Shown here piece by piece: positions 20,153 to 29,301 of a DNA stretch of 56,743 nt. The notes beneath the pieces were generated by a model. The model was given only the letters and a program-made list of their open reading frames with translations, searched no databases and was not told the DNA's origin. The position numbers were made by a program, and so were the translations under genes. The DNA comes from Pseudomonas sp. Ant30-3 (GTDB lineage: Bacteria; Pseudomonadota; Gammaproteobacteria; Pseudomonadales; Pseudomonadaceae), in assembly GCF_000690905.1 (NCBI RefSeq), contig NZ_JMCL01000080.1:1-56743 (forward strand), read 5' to 3'. Numbering within the stretch: the first letter of the stretch is position 1; each line of letters opens with the position of its first letter.

Positions 20153-21490
20153 ATGAGCAAAAAATACTTTGGCACCGACGGCATTCGCGGTCGCGTCGGC
20201 GAATATCCGATTACTCCTGATTTCATGCTCAAGCTTGGCTGGGCGGCAGGCATGGCGTTCCGCAAAATGGGCGCCTGCAAAGTCCTTGTCGGCAAAGACA
20301 CGCGAATTTCGGGCTACATGTTCGAGTCGGCGCTTGAGGCCGGCCTGACTTCGGCAGGCGCAGATGTCATGCTGCTGGGGCCGATGCCTACCCCTGCCAT
20401 CGCTTACCTGACGCGTACCTTTCATGCGGAAGCCGGTATCGTGATCAGTGCTTCGCACAACCCTCACGATGACAACGGCATCAAATTCTTCTCCGGCAAG
20501 GGCACCAAGCTTCCTGACGAAGTCGAGCACATGATCGAAGAATTGCTTGATACCCCGATGACTGTGGTTGAGTCGAGCAAGATCGGCAAGGTATCGCGAA
20601 TCAATGACGCGTCGGGCCGCTATATCGAATTCTGTAAAAGCAGCGTGCCTACCGGAACCAGTTTCGCCGGTCTGAAGATCGTGCTCGACTGTGCTCACGG
20701 CGCTACCTACAAGGTGGCTCCAAGCGTATTCCGCGAGCTGGGCGCAGACGTCGTGGTCCTCTCTGCACAGCCGAACGGTCTGAACATCAATGAAAACTGT
20801 GGTTCGACCCACATGGGTCAGCTTCAGGCTGCCGTGCTGGCTGAGCACGCGGATCTGGGTATTGCCTTTGATGGCGATGGCGATCGGGTTCTGATGGTCG
20901 ATCACACGGGCGCCATTGTTGATGGCGATGAGCTGTTGTTCATCATCGCTCGCGATCTGCATGAGCGTAACAAATTGCAGGGCGGTGTCGTAGGCACCTT
21001 GATGAGCAACCTGGGGCTGGAGCTGGCCCTTGCGGATCTGTCGATCCCATTCGTGCGCGCCAATGTCGGTGACCGTTATGTCATCGCCGATCTGCTGGAG
21101 CGTAACTGGGTGGTGGGTGGCGAGAACTCGGGCCATATCGTCTGCTTCAATCACACCACCACCGGTGACGCGATCATTGCGGCGCTGCAGGTGCTGATGG
21201 CATTGAAGAGGCGCTCGGAAGGCCTGGCTCAGAGTCGTCAGGCGCTGCGCAAGTGCCCGCAGGTGCTGATCAACGTGCGCTTCGGCGGCGGTGTGAACCC
21301 GCTTGAACATCCTGCGGTCAAGGAAGCCAGTGATCGCGTTACCCAGGCCATGGCTGGTCGTGGGCGGGTGCTGTTGCGCAAGTCCGGGACCGAGCCATTG
21401 GTGCGTGTGATGGTCGAAGGCGAAGACGAAACGCAGGTTCGTGGTTACGCTGAAGAGCTGGCAAAACTCGTTACTGAAGTTTCTGCCTGA
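20153..21490 (+). CDS. glmM: Phosphoglucosamine mutase GlmM
   Basis: GlmM interconverts glucosamine-6-phosphate and glucosamine-1-phosphate, supplying UDP-GlcNAc for peptidoglycan and LPS. The 445-residue protein has the phosphoserine active-site loop ISASHNPHDDNG with catalytic Ser101. The metal-binding loop DGDGDR is near residues 242-247, and the phosphate-binding loop RKSGTEPLVRVM is near the C-terminus. It is a complete family member. Standard folP-glmM-tpiA-secG neighbours flank it. Confidence 0.97.
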   Translation: MSKKYFGTDGIRGRVGEYPITPDFMLKLGWAAGMAFRKMGACKVLVGKDTRISGYMFESALEAGLTSAGADVMLLGPMPTPAIAYLTRTFHAEAGIVISASHNPHDDNGIKFFSGKGTKLPDEVEHMIEELLDTPMTVVESSKIGKVSRINDASGRYIEFCKSSVPTGTSFAGLKIVLDCAHGATYKVAPSVFRELGADVVVLSAQPNGLNINENCGSTHMGQLQAAVLAEHADLGIAFDGDGDRVLMVDHTGAIVDGDELLFIIARDLHERNKLQGGVVGTLMSNLGLELALADLSIPFVRANVGDRYVIADLLERNWVVGGENSGHIVCFNHTTTGDAIIAALQVLMALKRRSEGLAQSRQALRKCPQVLINVRFGGGVNPLEHPAVKEASDRVTQAMAGRGRVLLRKSGTEPLVRVMVEGEDETQVRGYAEELAKLVTEVSA

Positions 21491-21556
21491 ATTCGGCTTG
21501 CCAGCCATGATTGTGTTGGGTAACATCTGCGCCCACTTTGACCGACGAGGTACAGC

Positions 21557-22312
21557 ATGCGTCGCCCTATGGTAGCTGGTAACTGGAAGATGCACGGTAC
21601 CCGCGCCAGCGTCGCTGAGCTGATCAACGGCCTTAGTCACCTGGCCTTGCCGAGCGGTGTTGATGTCGCGGTATTCCCGCCTTGCCTGTACATCAATCAA
21701 GTGATTGATGGTCTGGAAGGCAAGTCGATTTCGGTCGGCGCGCAGAATTCTGCGGTGGAATCGAAGCAGGGTGCGCTGACCGGTGAAGTTGCACCGAGTC
21801 AGTTGGTGGATGCAGGGTGTTCCCTGGTACTTGTCGGGCATTCCGAGCGCCGCCAGATTATGGGCGAGCAGGACGGGATGCTGATTCGCAAGTTCGCAGC
21901 GGCACAGGCATGTGGCTTGATTCCGGTGTTGTGCATAGGGGAAACCCTGGAGCAGCGTGAAGCCGGTAAAACTCTTGAGGTTGTCGGGCGTCAGCTGGGC
22001 AGCATCATCGAGCAGCTGGGTGTCGGTGTCTTTGCCAATGCAGTCATAGCTTACGAGCCGGTCTGGGCCATTGGCACCGGGCTGACTGCTTCGCCGCAAC
22101 AGGCGCAGGATGTGCACGCCGCCATCCGCGCGCAGTTGGCGGCAGAAAATTCTGAGGTCGCACAAGGTGTGCGGCTTCTATACGGCGGCAGCGTGAAGGC
22201 GGCCAATGCGGTCGAACTGTTCGGCATGCCGGATATCGATGGGGGGCTCATTGGTGGAGCTTCCCTGAATGCAGATGAGTTCGGTGCGATTTGTCGCGCC
22301 GCGGGAAACTGA
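21557..22312 (+). CDS. tpiA: Triosephosphate isomerase
   Basis: TpiA interconverts dihydroxyacetone phosphate and glyceraldehyde 3-phosphate. The 251-residue TIM barrel shows the full catalytic set: Asn9 and Lys11 (GNWKMHG), His95 (VGHSERR) and Glu167 (AYEPVWAIGTG), plus the phosphate loop GGSVKAAN. A GAGG Shine-Dalgarno lies upstream. The secG ATG follows the stop by four bases, and the order glmM-tpiA-secG is conserved in pseudomonads. Confidence 0.97.
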   Translation: MRRPMVAGNWKMHGTRASVAELINGLSHLALPSGVDVAVFPPCLYINQVIDGLEGKSISVGAQNSAVESKQGALTGEVAPSQLVDAGCSLVLVGHSERRQIMGEQDGMLIRKFAAAQACGLIPVLCIGETLEQREAGKTLEVVGRQLGSIIEQLGVGVFANAVIAYEPVWAIGTGLTASPQQAQDVHAAIRAQLAAENSEVAQGVRLLYGGSVKAANAVELFGMPDIDGGLIGGASLNADEFGAICRAAGN

Positions 22313-22316
22313 AAAA

Positions 22317-22700
22317 ATGCTGGAAACAGTCGTAGTCGTTTTTCATCTGCTGGGTGCATTGGGCGTAGTTGCTCTGGTATTGCTGCAGCAGGGTAAAGGT
22401 GCGGATGCTGGTGCGTCTTTCGGTGCAGGTGCTTCAAATACTGTATTCGGAAGCCAAGGTTCCTCTACCTTTCTTAGTAAATTTACTGCTATACTTGCCG
22501 CCGGTTTCTTCATAACCAGCTTGGGGTTAGGTTACTTTGCTAAAGAGAAGGCTCAACAGCTGACTCAAGTAGGTTTGCCAAATCCAGCAGTGTTGGAAGT
22601 TCCAAAGCAGCAACCGGCTTCTGATGATGTCCCGGTGCTTCAAGAGCAAAAGTCGGCTACTCCAGCGACTGACGTGCCTCCAGCTCAAGAGCAGAAGTAA
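22317..22700 (+). CDS. secG: Preprotein translocase subunit SecG
   Basis: SecG is the small membrane subunit of the SecYEG channel. The 127-residue protein starts MLETVVVVFHLLGALGVVAL. Its two membrane segments (about 2-22 and 55-75) flank the conserved cytoplasmic loop LLQQGKGADAGASFGAGASN. The C-terminal tail is long, glutamine- and proline-rich, and looks disordered. I start at 22317 because the upstream in-frame extension lies wholly inside tpiA. Two tRNA genes follow. Confidence 0.95.
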   Translation: MLETVVVVFHLLGALGVVALVLLQQGKGADAGASFGAGASNTVFGSQGSSTFLSKFTAILAAGFFITSLGLGYFAKEKAQQLTQVGLPNPAVLEVPKQQPASDDVPVLQEQKSATPATDVPPAQEQK

Positions 22701-22721
22701 GAAGGTTTCAAACGTTGTATT

Positions 22722-22807
22722 GCCGAGGTGGTGGAATTGGTAGACACGCAACCTTGAGGTGGTTGTGCCCATAGGGTGTAGGGGTTCGAGTCCCCTTCTC
22801 GGTACCA
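22722..22807 (+). tRNA. tRNA-Leu (anticodon GAG)
   Basis: The sequence folds as a class II tRNA. The acceptor GCCGAGG pairs with TCTCGGT, ending in A plus encoded CCA. The D-arm contains GGAATTGGTAGAC. The anticodon stem CAACC/GGTTG encloses the loop TTGAGGT (anticodon GAG), followed by a long variable arm and the T-arm GGGGTTCGAGTCCCC. It lies 21 bases after secG and could be cotranscribed with it. Confidence 0.96.
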
Positions 22808-22814
22808 ATTATCA

Positions 22815-22842
22815 GGAAAGCCCGCTGTTGCGGGCTTTCTTG
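22815..22842 (+). terminator. Terminator after tRNA-Leu
   Basis: GAAAGCCCGC-TGTT-GCGGGCTTTC followed by TT forms a strong hairpin 8 bases after the tRNA. Confidence 0.88.
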
Positions 22843-22858
22843 TAGGTGGAAGGTTACA

Positions 22859-22887
22859 TTGATTCTTTAAGGGATCGGTCGTATACT
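22859..22887 (+). promoter_or_regulatory. Promoter of initiator tRNA-Met
   Basis: TTGATT, a 17-base spacer and TATACT make a strong sigma-70 promoter. The -10 ends 16 bases before the tRNA 5' end, so transcription should begin close to the tRNA. Confidence 0.8.
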
Positions 22888-22903
22888 TCCGCCCCAGCTT
22901 TGT

Positions 22904-22980
<77 letters not shown>

Positions 22981-22985
22981 GTTTA

Positions 22986-23011
22986 AAGAGCCCCTTTTAA
23001 GGGGCTTTTTG
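22986..23011 (+). terminator. Terminator after tRNA-fMet
   Basis: AGCCCC-TTTTAA-GGGGCT followed by TTTTT is a standard rho-independent terminator just after the tRNA. Confidence 0.87.
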
Positions 23012-23055
23012 TTAGCTGGACACTTTCAACGCCGCTGTTCGACGGCGTTTCAAGG

Positions 23056-23078
23056 ATGGGCGTTTCGCCCATTTTTTT
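23056..23078 (+). terminator. Terminator hairpin in the rimP leader (possible attenuator)
   Basis: ATGGGCG-TTT-CGCCCAT is followed by a run of seven T. A second hairpin (AACGCCG/CGGCGTT) lies just before it at 23028-23049. The rimP start codon is only about 40 bases beyond, leaving little room for a promoter after the terminator. Confidence 0.82.
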
Positions 23079-23118
23079 ATTTTGCATAGCATGCACATAC
23101 ATGCACGAGGGGGTTCAG

Positions 23119-23577
23119 GTGTCGAGCAAGCTAGAAGAGTTGCAGGCCTTGCTGGCCCCGGTGGTCGTGGCCCTGGGCTATGAATGCTGGGGTATTGAGT
23201 TTTCGGCTCAAGGTCGCCACTCAATGTTGCGCGTTTATATTGATAAAGAGGGCGGTGTGCTGGTGGATGATTGCGCCATTGTCAGCCGTCAGATCAGCGG
23301 TGTCCTGGATGTTGAAGATCCGATCGCCGTTGAATACACCCTCGAAGTTTCCTCGCCTGGCATGGAACGCCCACTGTTCACTATTGAGCAGTTCGCAAAA
23401 TTTGCCGGTGAACAAGTGAAGATCAAGCTGCGCTCGCCTTTTGAAGGTCGACGCAACTTTCAGGGCCTTCTGCGCGGTGTAGAAGAGCAGGACGTCGTGG
23501 TGCAGGTAGAAGACCATGAATTCCTGTTGCCGATCGATATGATCGACAAGGCCAACATTATTCCCAGTTTTGACTGA
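23119..23577 (+). CDS. rimP: Ribosome maturation factor RimP
   Basis: RimP is needed for 30S subunit maturation. I start at the GTG at 23119, preceded by GAGGGGG at five bases. This gives 152 residues beginning with the family-like MSSKLEELQALLAPVVVALG. The upstream in-frame Met codons at 23056 and 23101 either lie in the leader terminator or lack a ribosome site. The conserved core contains EYTLEVSSPGMERPLF. It is first in the rimP-nusA-infB operon, with nusA 59 bases downstream. Confidence 0.94.
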   Translation: MSSKLEELQALLAPVVVALGYECWGIEFSAQGRHSMLRVYIDKEGGVLVDDCAIVSRQISGVLDVEDPIAVEYTLEVSSPGMERPLFTIEQFAKFAGEQVKIKLRSPFEGRRNFQGLLRGVEEQDVVVQVEDHEFLLPIDMIDKANIIPSFD

Positions 23578-23636
23578 GACGTGCCAGAAACTGCGGATCC
23601 CGCGGATCCAATGGCTTGCGAAAGGCGAGGCGTACG

Positions 23637-25118
23637 ATGAGCAAAGAAGTACTGCTGGTTGTTGAGTCGGTATCCAATGAAAAGGGCGTACCGGCCAACG
23701 TAATTTTTGAAGCGCTGGAGCTGGCTCTGGCCACTGCTACCAAAAAGCGTTTCGAGGACGAAGTCGATCTGCGTGTGGAAATCAATCGCCACACTGGTGC
23801 TTACGAGACATTCCGTCGCTGGACTGTCGTCGAAGAAGCAGATCTTGACGATCCGGCCATTGAAACCTGGCCGAGCAAGGTTGCTGAAACGCATCCTGGT
23901 GCTCAGGTAGGTGACGTAGTCGAAGAGAAAATCGAATCCATCGAGTTCGGCCGCATCGCTGCACAAACTGCCAAGCAGGTCATTGTGCAGAAAGTACGCG
24001 AAGCCGAGCGCGCTCAAGTCGTTGATGCTTATCGCGAGCGCTTGGGGGAAATCATCTCCGGCACCGTGAAAAAAGTTACCCGCGACAATGTGATCGTCGA
24101 CCTGGGCAACAACGCTGAAGCGTTGCTGGCTCGTGAAGACATCATTTCTCGCGAAACTTTCCGGGTCGGCGTGCGCTTGCGTGCGCTGCTCAAGGAAATC
24201 CGCACCGAGAACCGCGGCCCGCAGCTGATCCTGTCGCGTACCGCGCCGGAAATGCTGATCGAGTTGTTCCGCATCGAAGTGCCGGAAATTGCTGAAGGCC
24301 TGATCGAAGTGATGGCTGCGTCCCGTGACCCGGGTTCGCGCGCCAAGATCGCGGTCCGCTCCAAGGACAAACGCATCGACCCGCAAGGCGCTTGCATCGG
24401 CATGCGCGGTTCGCGTGTCCAGGCAGTGTCCGGCGAGTTGGGCGGTGAGCGTGTTGACATCGTGCTGTGGGACGATAACCCGGCCCAGTTCGTGATCAAT
24501 GCAATGTCGCCGGCTGAAGTGGCGGCAATTATCGTTGACGAAGATGCCCATGCAATGGACATCGCCGTTGGCGCAGACAATCTGGCTCAGGCCATCGGTC
24601 GCGGTGGTCAGAACGTGCGTCTGGCTAGCCAGTTGACTGGCTGGACCCTGAACGTGATGACCGAATCGGACATCCAGGCTAAGCAGCAAGCAGAAACCGG
24701 CGACATCCTGCGCAACTTCATCGACGAGCTGGAAGTCGACGAAGACCTCGCACAGGTGCTGGTAGATGAAGGCTTCACCAGTCTGGAAGAGATTGCCTAC
24801 GTACCGTTGGAAGAAATGCTCAACATCGACGGCTTTGACGAAGAAACCGTCAACGAGCTTCGCGCTCGTGCCAAGGATCGTTTGTTGACCAAAGCCATCG
24901 CTACTGAGGAAAAGCTGGCAGACGCCCATCCGGCCGAAGACCTGCTCTCGCTTGAGGGTATGGACAAGGATCTGGCGATGGAACTGGCGGTGCGCGGCGT
25001 AATTACCCGCGAAGACCTGGCCGAGCAGTCTATTGACGATCTGCTCGACATCGACGGCATTGACGAAGATCGTGCCGGCAAGTTGATCATGGCCGCCCGA
25101 GCCCATTGGTTCGAGTAA
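23637..25118 (+). CDS. nusA: Transcription termination/antitermination factor NusA
   Basis: NusA binds RNA polymerase and controls pausing, termination and antitermination. The 493-residue protein has an N-terminal polymerase-binding domain (1-125), an S1 domain (about 135-200) and two KH domains (about 200-345, with GACIGMRGSRVQAV). Two C-terminal acidic helix-hairpin-helix repeats follow (about 360-493), as in E. coli NusA. I use the ATG at 23637 (MSKEVLLVVESVS) because the seven upstream in-frame codons lack family character. In E. coli NusA represses its own operon. Confidence 0.97.
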   Translation: MSKEVLLVVESVSNEKGVPANVIFEALELALATATKKRFEDEVDLRVEINRHTGAYETFRRWTVVEEADLDDPAIETWPSKVAETHPGAQVGDVVEEKIESIEFGRIAAQTAKQVIVQKVREAERAQVVDAYRERLGEIISGTVKKVTRDNVIVDLGNNAEALLAREDIISRETFRVGVRLRALLKEIRTENRGPQLILSRTAPEMLIELFRIEVPEIAEGLIEVMAASRDPGSRAKIAVRSKDKRIDPQGACIGMRGSRVQAVSGELGGERVDIVLWDDNPAQFVINAMSPAEVAAIIVDEDAHAMDIAVGADNLAQAIGRGGQNVRLASQLTGWTLNVMTESDIQAKQQAETGDILRNFIDELEVDEDLAQVLVDEGFTSLEEIAYVPLEEMLNIDGFDEETVNELRARAKDRLLTKAIATEEKLADAHPAEDLLSLEGMDKDLAMELAVRGVITREDLAEQSIDDLLDIDGIDEDRAGKLIMAARAHWFE

Positions 25119-25145
25119 TTAGGCGCGGCCTGAGGAGAGAAGTGC

Positions 25146-27677
25146 ATGACGCAAGTCACGGTGAAACAACTGGCCGATGAGGTCAAAACACCGGTAGAGC
25201 GCCTGTTGCAGCAGATGCGTGAGGCAGGTCTGCCGCACACCGCCGCCGAAGAAAATGTGACTGACAGTGAGAAGCAATCTTTGCTGACTCACTTGAAAAG
25301 CAGCCACAAGGCGAAAGTGGAAGAACCACGCAAGATTACACTGCAGCGTAAAACTACCAGCACCCTGCGTGTTGCTGGCAGCAAAAGCATCAGTGTTGAA
25401 GTCCGCAAGAAGAAAGTTTTCGTACAGCGCAGCCCGGAAGAAATCGAAGCCGAACGCAAGCGCGAACTGGATGAACGTCGTGCAGTAGAAAATGCTGCCC
25501 GTCAAAAGGCTGAAGAAGAATCCAAGCGTCGCGCCGAAGAAGACGCGCGTCGCCAGCCTGCTGCTGCGCAAACCGCGACTAACGACGCTGTTGCTGCACC
25601 GGCTGCAGTTGCCGAGCCAGTACGTGAAAGCGCACCGGTGACCACTGCGCCAGCGCCTTCTGCAGATGTTCGTAACAAGCAGAACGAACAGCGCCGTCCG
25701 GACAAACCACGTGCAGACGATAACAATCGTCGCAGCGGTGGTGGTGGCGACGGCGAGCGTAAAAACGCTCCGCATCGTGCCTCGGTTAAAGAGAAAGCGC
25801 CTGCTCCACGCGTTGCCCCACGTACTACCGACGAAGAAAGCGACAGCTTCCGTCGCGGTGGTCGCGGCAAGGCCAAGCTGAAGAAACGCAACGCTCACGG
25901 TTTCCAGAGCCCAACCGGCCCTGTCGTGCGTGATGTGCAGATCGGCGAGACCATCTCTGTTGGCGATCTCGCCAATCAGATGTCGGTCAAGGCAGCTGAA
26001 ATCATCAAGTTCATGTTCAAACTGGGTACTCCAGCGACGATCAACCAGGTGCTCGATCAGGAAACTGCTCAGCTTGTAGCTGAGGAGTTGGGCCACAAAG
26101 TGACCCTGGTCAGCGACACTGCCCTGGAAGATTCCCTGGCCGAGTCCCTGAAGTTTGAAGGTGAGACGTTCTCCCGTGCACCGGTTGTGACCGTAATGGG
26201 CCACGTTGACCACGGTAAGACCTCGCTGCTCGACTATATCCGTCGTGCCAAGGTAGCTGCTGGCGAAGCCGGTGGTATCACCCAGCACATCGGTGCATAC
26301 CACGTTGAAACCGAACGCGGCATGGTCACCTTCCTTGACACCCCGGGTCACGCTGCGTTTACCGCAATGCGTGCTCGTGGTGCCAAGGCGACCGACATCG
26401 TGATCCTGGTAGTTGCAGCGGACGACGGCGTAATGCCGCAGACCATTGAAGCTGTCCAGCACGCCAAGGCTGCTGGTGTTCCACTGGTTGTTGCAGTGAA
26501 CAAAATTGACAAGCCGGGCGCCGATCTCGATCGCATCCGTAGCGAACTGTCGGTTCACGGCGTAACTTCCGAAGAGTGGGGCGGTGATACGCCGTTCGTT
26601 TCGGTTTCGGCGAAAGTCGGTACCGGCGTGGACGAGTTGCTCGAAGCTGTCCTGCTGCAAGCTGAAGTTCTCGAACTGAAAGCGACGCCTTCGGCTCCTG
26701 GCCGTGGCGTCGTGGTTGAATCGCGTCTCGACAAAGGTCGTGGCCCGGTTGCAACCGTTCTGGTTCAAGACGGTACCCTGCGCCAAGGCGACATGGTCCT
26801 GGTCGGTTCGAACTATGGCCGTGTACGTGCCATGCTCGACGAGAACGGCAAGCCAATCAAGGAAGCCGGTCCATCCATCCCTGTCGAGATTCTCGGCCTG
26901 GACGGTACCCCGGACGCTGGCGACGAGATGAGCGTGCTGTCGGACGAGAAGAAAGCCCGTGAAGTGGCTCTGTTCCGTCAAGGCAAGTTCCGCGAAGTCA
27001 AACTGGCTCGCGCTCACGCCGGCAAGCTGGAAAACATCTTCGAAAACATGGGTCAGGCAGAGAAGAAGACGCTCAACATCGTCCTCAAATCTGACGTCCG
27101 TGGTTCCCTCGAAGCGTTGAACGGCGCCTTGAACGGCCTGGGTAACGACGAAGTGCAAGTGCGTGTAGTGGGCGGCGGCGTCGGTGGTATCACCGAGTCC
27201 GACGCCAACCTGGCACTGGCTTCCAACGCTGTACTGTTCGGCTTCAACGTGCGTGCCGATGCTGGTGCACGGAAGATCGTCGAGCAGGAAGGTCTGGATA
27301 TGCGTTACTACAACGTCATCTACGACATCATCGAAGACGTCAAGAAAGCCCTCACCGGTATGCTGGGCAGCGATGTTCGCGAGAACATCCTGGGTATCGC
27401 TGAAGTGCGTGACGTGTTCCGCTCGCCGAAGTTTGGCGCGATCGCCGGTTGCATGGTTATCGAAGGTGTTGTTCACCGTAACCGTCCAATCCGTGTACTG
27501 CGTGAAGACATCGTTATCTTCGAAGGCGAGCTGGAATCCCTGCGCCGCTTCAAGGATGACGCTGCCGAAGTACGTGCCGGCATGGAATGCGGTATCGGCG
27601 TCAAGAGCTACAACGACGTCAAACCTGGCGACAAGATCGAAGTCTACGAGAAGGTTCAGGTTGCTCGCAGCCTCTAA
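25146..27677 (+). CDS. infB: Translation initiation factor IF-2
   Basis: IF-2 is the GTPase that places initiator tRNA on the 30S subunit and promotes subunit joining. The 843-residue protein has the N-terminal IF2N fold (MTQVTVKQLADEV). A long, charged, alanine-, arginine- and glutamate-rich linker (about 95-250) and a second IF2N segment follow. The GTPase domain has G1 GHVDHGKT at 352-359, then DTPGH and NKID, and domains II-IV end the protein. A GAGGAGAG Shine-Dalgarno lies before the ATG. In E. coli an internal start yields a shorter form; I did not assign one here. Confidence 0.98.
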   Translation: MTQVTVKQLADEVKTPVERLLQQMREAGLPHTAAEENVTDSEKQSLLTHLKSSHKAKVEEPRKITLQRKTTSTLRVAGSKSISVEVRKKKVFVQRSPEEIEAERKRELDERRAVENAARQKAEEESKRRAEEDARRQPAAAQTATNDAVAAPAAVAEPVRESAPVTTAPAPSADVRNKQNEQRRPDKPRADDNNRRSGGGGDGERKNAPHRASVKEKAPAPRVAPRTTDEESDSFRRGGRGKAKLKKRNAHGFQSPTGPVVRDVQIGETISVGDLANQMSVKAAEIIKFMFKLGTPATINQVLDQETAQLVAEELGHKVTLVSDTALEDSLAESLKFEGETFSRAPVVTVMGHVDHGKTSLLDYIRRAKVAAGEAGGITQHIGAYHVETERGMVTFLDTPGHAAFTAMRARGAKATDIVILVVAADDGVMPQTIEAVQHAKAAGVPLVVAVNKIDKPGADLDRIRSELSVHGVTSEEWGGDTPFVSVSAKVGTGVDELLEAVLLQAEVLELKATPSAPGRGVVVESRLDKGRGPVATVLVQDGTLRQGDMVLVGSNYGRVRAMLDENGKPIKEAGPSIPVEILGLDGTPDAGDEMSVLSDEKKAREVALFRQGKFREVKLARAHAGKLENIFENMGQAEKKTLNIVLKSDVRGSLEALNGALNGLGNDEVQVRVVGGGVGGITESDANLALASNAVLFGFNVRADAGARKIVEQEGLDMRYYNVIYDIIEDVKKALTGMLGSDVRENILGIAEVRDVFRSPKFGAIAGCMVIEGVVHRNRPIRVLREDIVIFEGELESLRRFKDDAAEVRAGMECGIGVKSYNDVKPGDKIEVYEKVQVARSL

Positions 27678-27748
27678 CTCGCGCACTTCAAGGGTCACTC
27701 GGGGCCGTTGCATGAAAATGCACGGCGCCGCGTCAGGACTCTAAACGC

Positions 27749-27783
27749 AACGCCCGGTCTGGCTTTTGTCAGGCCGGGCGTTT
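27749..27783 (+). terminator. Terminator-like hairpin between infB and rbfA
   Basis: AACGCCCGG and CCGGGCGTT close a hairpin with further GC pairing inside, followed by only three T. It may end or reduce the infB transcript before rbfA. Confidence 0.7.
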
Positions 27784-27836
27784 GCCGCTTTCAGACCCGT
27801 CGGGTTTCACCGTCGGGCAGTAACAGGTAACAAGAC

Positions 27837-28238
27837 ATGGCAAAAGAATACAGCCGTACCCAACGTATCGGCGATCAGATGCAGCGTGAGCTGGCACAGC
27901 TGATCCGTCGTGAAGTCAAAGACCCGCGCGTCGGCCTGGTCACCATTACCGCTGTTGAGGTCAGCCGTGACGTCGGTCATGCCAAGATCTTCATCACCGT
28001 GATGGGACAGGACAGCGCCGAAGACATCGCGCAAAGCATCAAGGTGCTCAACTCGGCCGCCGGTTTCCTGCGCATGCAGCTGGCCCGCGAAATGAAGTTG
28101 CGCAGCGTTCCACAGTTGCACTTCCACTACGACGAAAGTGTCGTGCGTGGCGCGCATCTGTCGGCCCTGATCGAACGTGCGGTGGCTGAAGACAGCCAGC
28201 GCCCGGAAGCGACAGCACCCGAAGACACCAAGGAGTAA
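27837..28238 (+). CDS. rbfA: Ribosome-binding factor A
   Basis: RbfA is a KH-fold 30S maturation factor needed for 16S 5'-end processing and cold growth. The 133-residue protein starts MAKEYSRTQRIGDQMQREL. It contains the conserved segment VKDPRVGLVTITAVEVSRD and ends in an acidic, proline-rich tail. truB follows after 3 bases, the conserved infB-rbfA-truB-rpsO-pnp order. Confidence 0.97.
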   Translation: MAKEYSRTQRIGDQMQRELAQLIRREVKDPRVGLVTITAVEVSRDVGHAKIFITVMGQDSAEDIAQSIKVLNSAAGFLRMQLAREMKLRSVPQLHFHYDESVVRGAHLSALIERAVAEDSQRPEATAPEDTKE

Positions 28239-28241
28239 TCG

Positions 28242-29159
28242 GTGGCTCAGGTCAAACGTATCCGTCGTAACGTCAGCGGCGTCATCCTGCTCGACAAGCC
28301 GTTGGGGTTTACCTCCAACGCCGCGTTACAGAAGGTTCGCTGGTTGCTGAACGCCGAGAAAGCCGGGCACACCGGCAGTCTTGATCCGCTAGCCACCGGT
28401 GTATTGCCGCTGTGCTTCGGTGAGGCCACCAAGTTTTCGCAGTATTTGCTCGACTCCGACAAGGGTTACGAGACCCTGGCGCAACTGGGCAAGACCACCA
28501 CCACGGCAGATGCCGAGGGTGAGGTTTTACAGGAACGTCCGGTGACCGTTGGTCGTGCCGACGTTGAAGCGGTGTTGCCGAAATTTCGCGGCCAAATCAG
28601 CCAGATACCGCCCATGTACTCGGCTCTCAAGCGTGATGGCCAGCCGCTGTACAAGCTGGCGCGTGCAGGCGAAGTAGTGGAGCGCGAACCGCGTTCTGTT
28701 ACTATTGCGCGCTTGGAATTGCTGGCCTTCGAAGGTGATACTGCGCGGCTCGCGGTGGATTGCAGCAAAGGCACCTATATCCGCACCCTGGTGGAGGATA
28801 TCGGTGAGCAACTCGGTTGTGGCGCTTACGTTGCTCAATTGCGACGTACCCAGGCCGGGCCTTTCACGCTGGCGCAGACGGTAACGCTGGAAGAGCTGGA
28901 AGCGGTCCATGCCGAAGGTGGCAACGAAGCGGTTGATCGTTTCCTGATGCCTTCGGACAGCGGGCTGCTGGACTGGCCATTGTTGCAGTTCTCGGAGCAC
29001 AGCTCGTTCTACTGGCTTAACGGCCAGCCGGTACGAGCCCCGGATGCACCGAAGTTCGGCATGGTACGGGTACAGGATCACAACGGTCGCTTCATTGGAA
29101 TCGGTGAAGTGAGCGAAGACGGGCGCATCGCGCCGCGTCGACTGATTCGGTCGGAATGA
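28242..29159 (+). CDS. truB: tRNA pseudouridine(55) synthase TruB
   Basis: TruB makes the universal pseudouridine 55 in the tRNA T-arm and acts as a tRNA chaperone. The 305-residue protein uses a GTG start after AAGGAG. The catalytic Asp is residue 48 in HTGSLDPLATG. The conserved KG(Y/F)E and CSKGTYIRTL motifs are present, and a C-terminal PUA-like domain follows. Three bases separate it from rbfA, so the two are probably coupled. Confidence 0.97.
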   Translation: MAQVKRIRRNVSGVILLDKPLGFTSNAALQKVRWLLNAEKAGHTGSLDPLATGVLPLCFGEATKFSQYLLDSDKGYETLAQLGKTTTTADAEGEVLQERPVTVGRADVEAVLPKFRGQISQIPPMYSALKRDGQPLYKLARAGEVVEREPRSVTIARLELLAFEGDTARLAVDCSKGTYIRTLVEDIGEQLGCGAYVAQLRRTQAGPFTLAQTVTLEELEAVHAEGGNEAVDRFLMPSDSGLLDWPLLQFSEHSSFYWLNGQPVRAPDAPKFGMVRVQDHNGRFIGIGEVSEDGRIAPRRLIRSE

Positions 29160-29234
29160 CCGAAACCAGTCTGTGTCAAAGCAGGCTGGCGAGGGTGGCT
29201 GTCAACAGGCACGGTCACTACTCATTTATAGATA

Positions 29235-29282
29235 CAGGGATTTGTCCCTGGCCTGTTGAAACTGTGTTTCTGAAACAGTTTC
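29235..29282 (+). promoter_or_regulatory. Structured rpsO leader (candidate S15 autoregulatory element)
   Basis: Two hairpins lie just before the rpsO ribosome-binding site: CAGGGA-TTTG-TCCCTG (29235-29250) and GAAACTGT/ACAGTTTC (29258-29282). S15 represses its own mRNA in E. coli through leader structure. The same role here is an inference from position only. Confidence 0.45.
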
Positions 29283-29301
29283 CTGATAAAAGGATTGCCT
29301 C

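Noticed and set aside
20048..22165. 705-codon frame antisense across folP, glmM and tpiA
   Set aside because: Crosses three intact genes on the opposite strand and shows no domain.
25119..27713. Long open frame antisense to infB (864 codons)
   Set aside because: Shadow of the infB coding bias. No ribosome site or recognisable domain.
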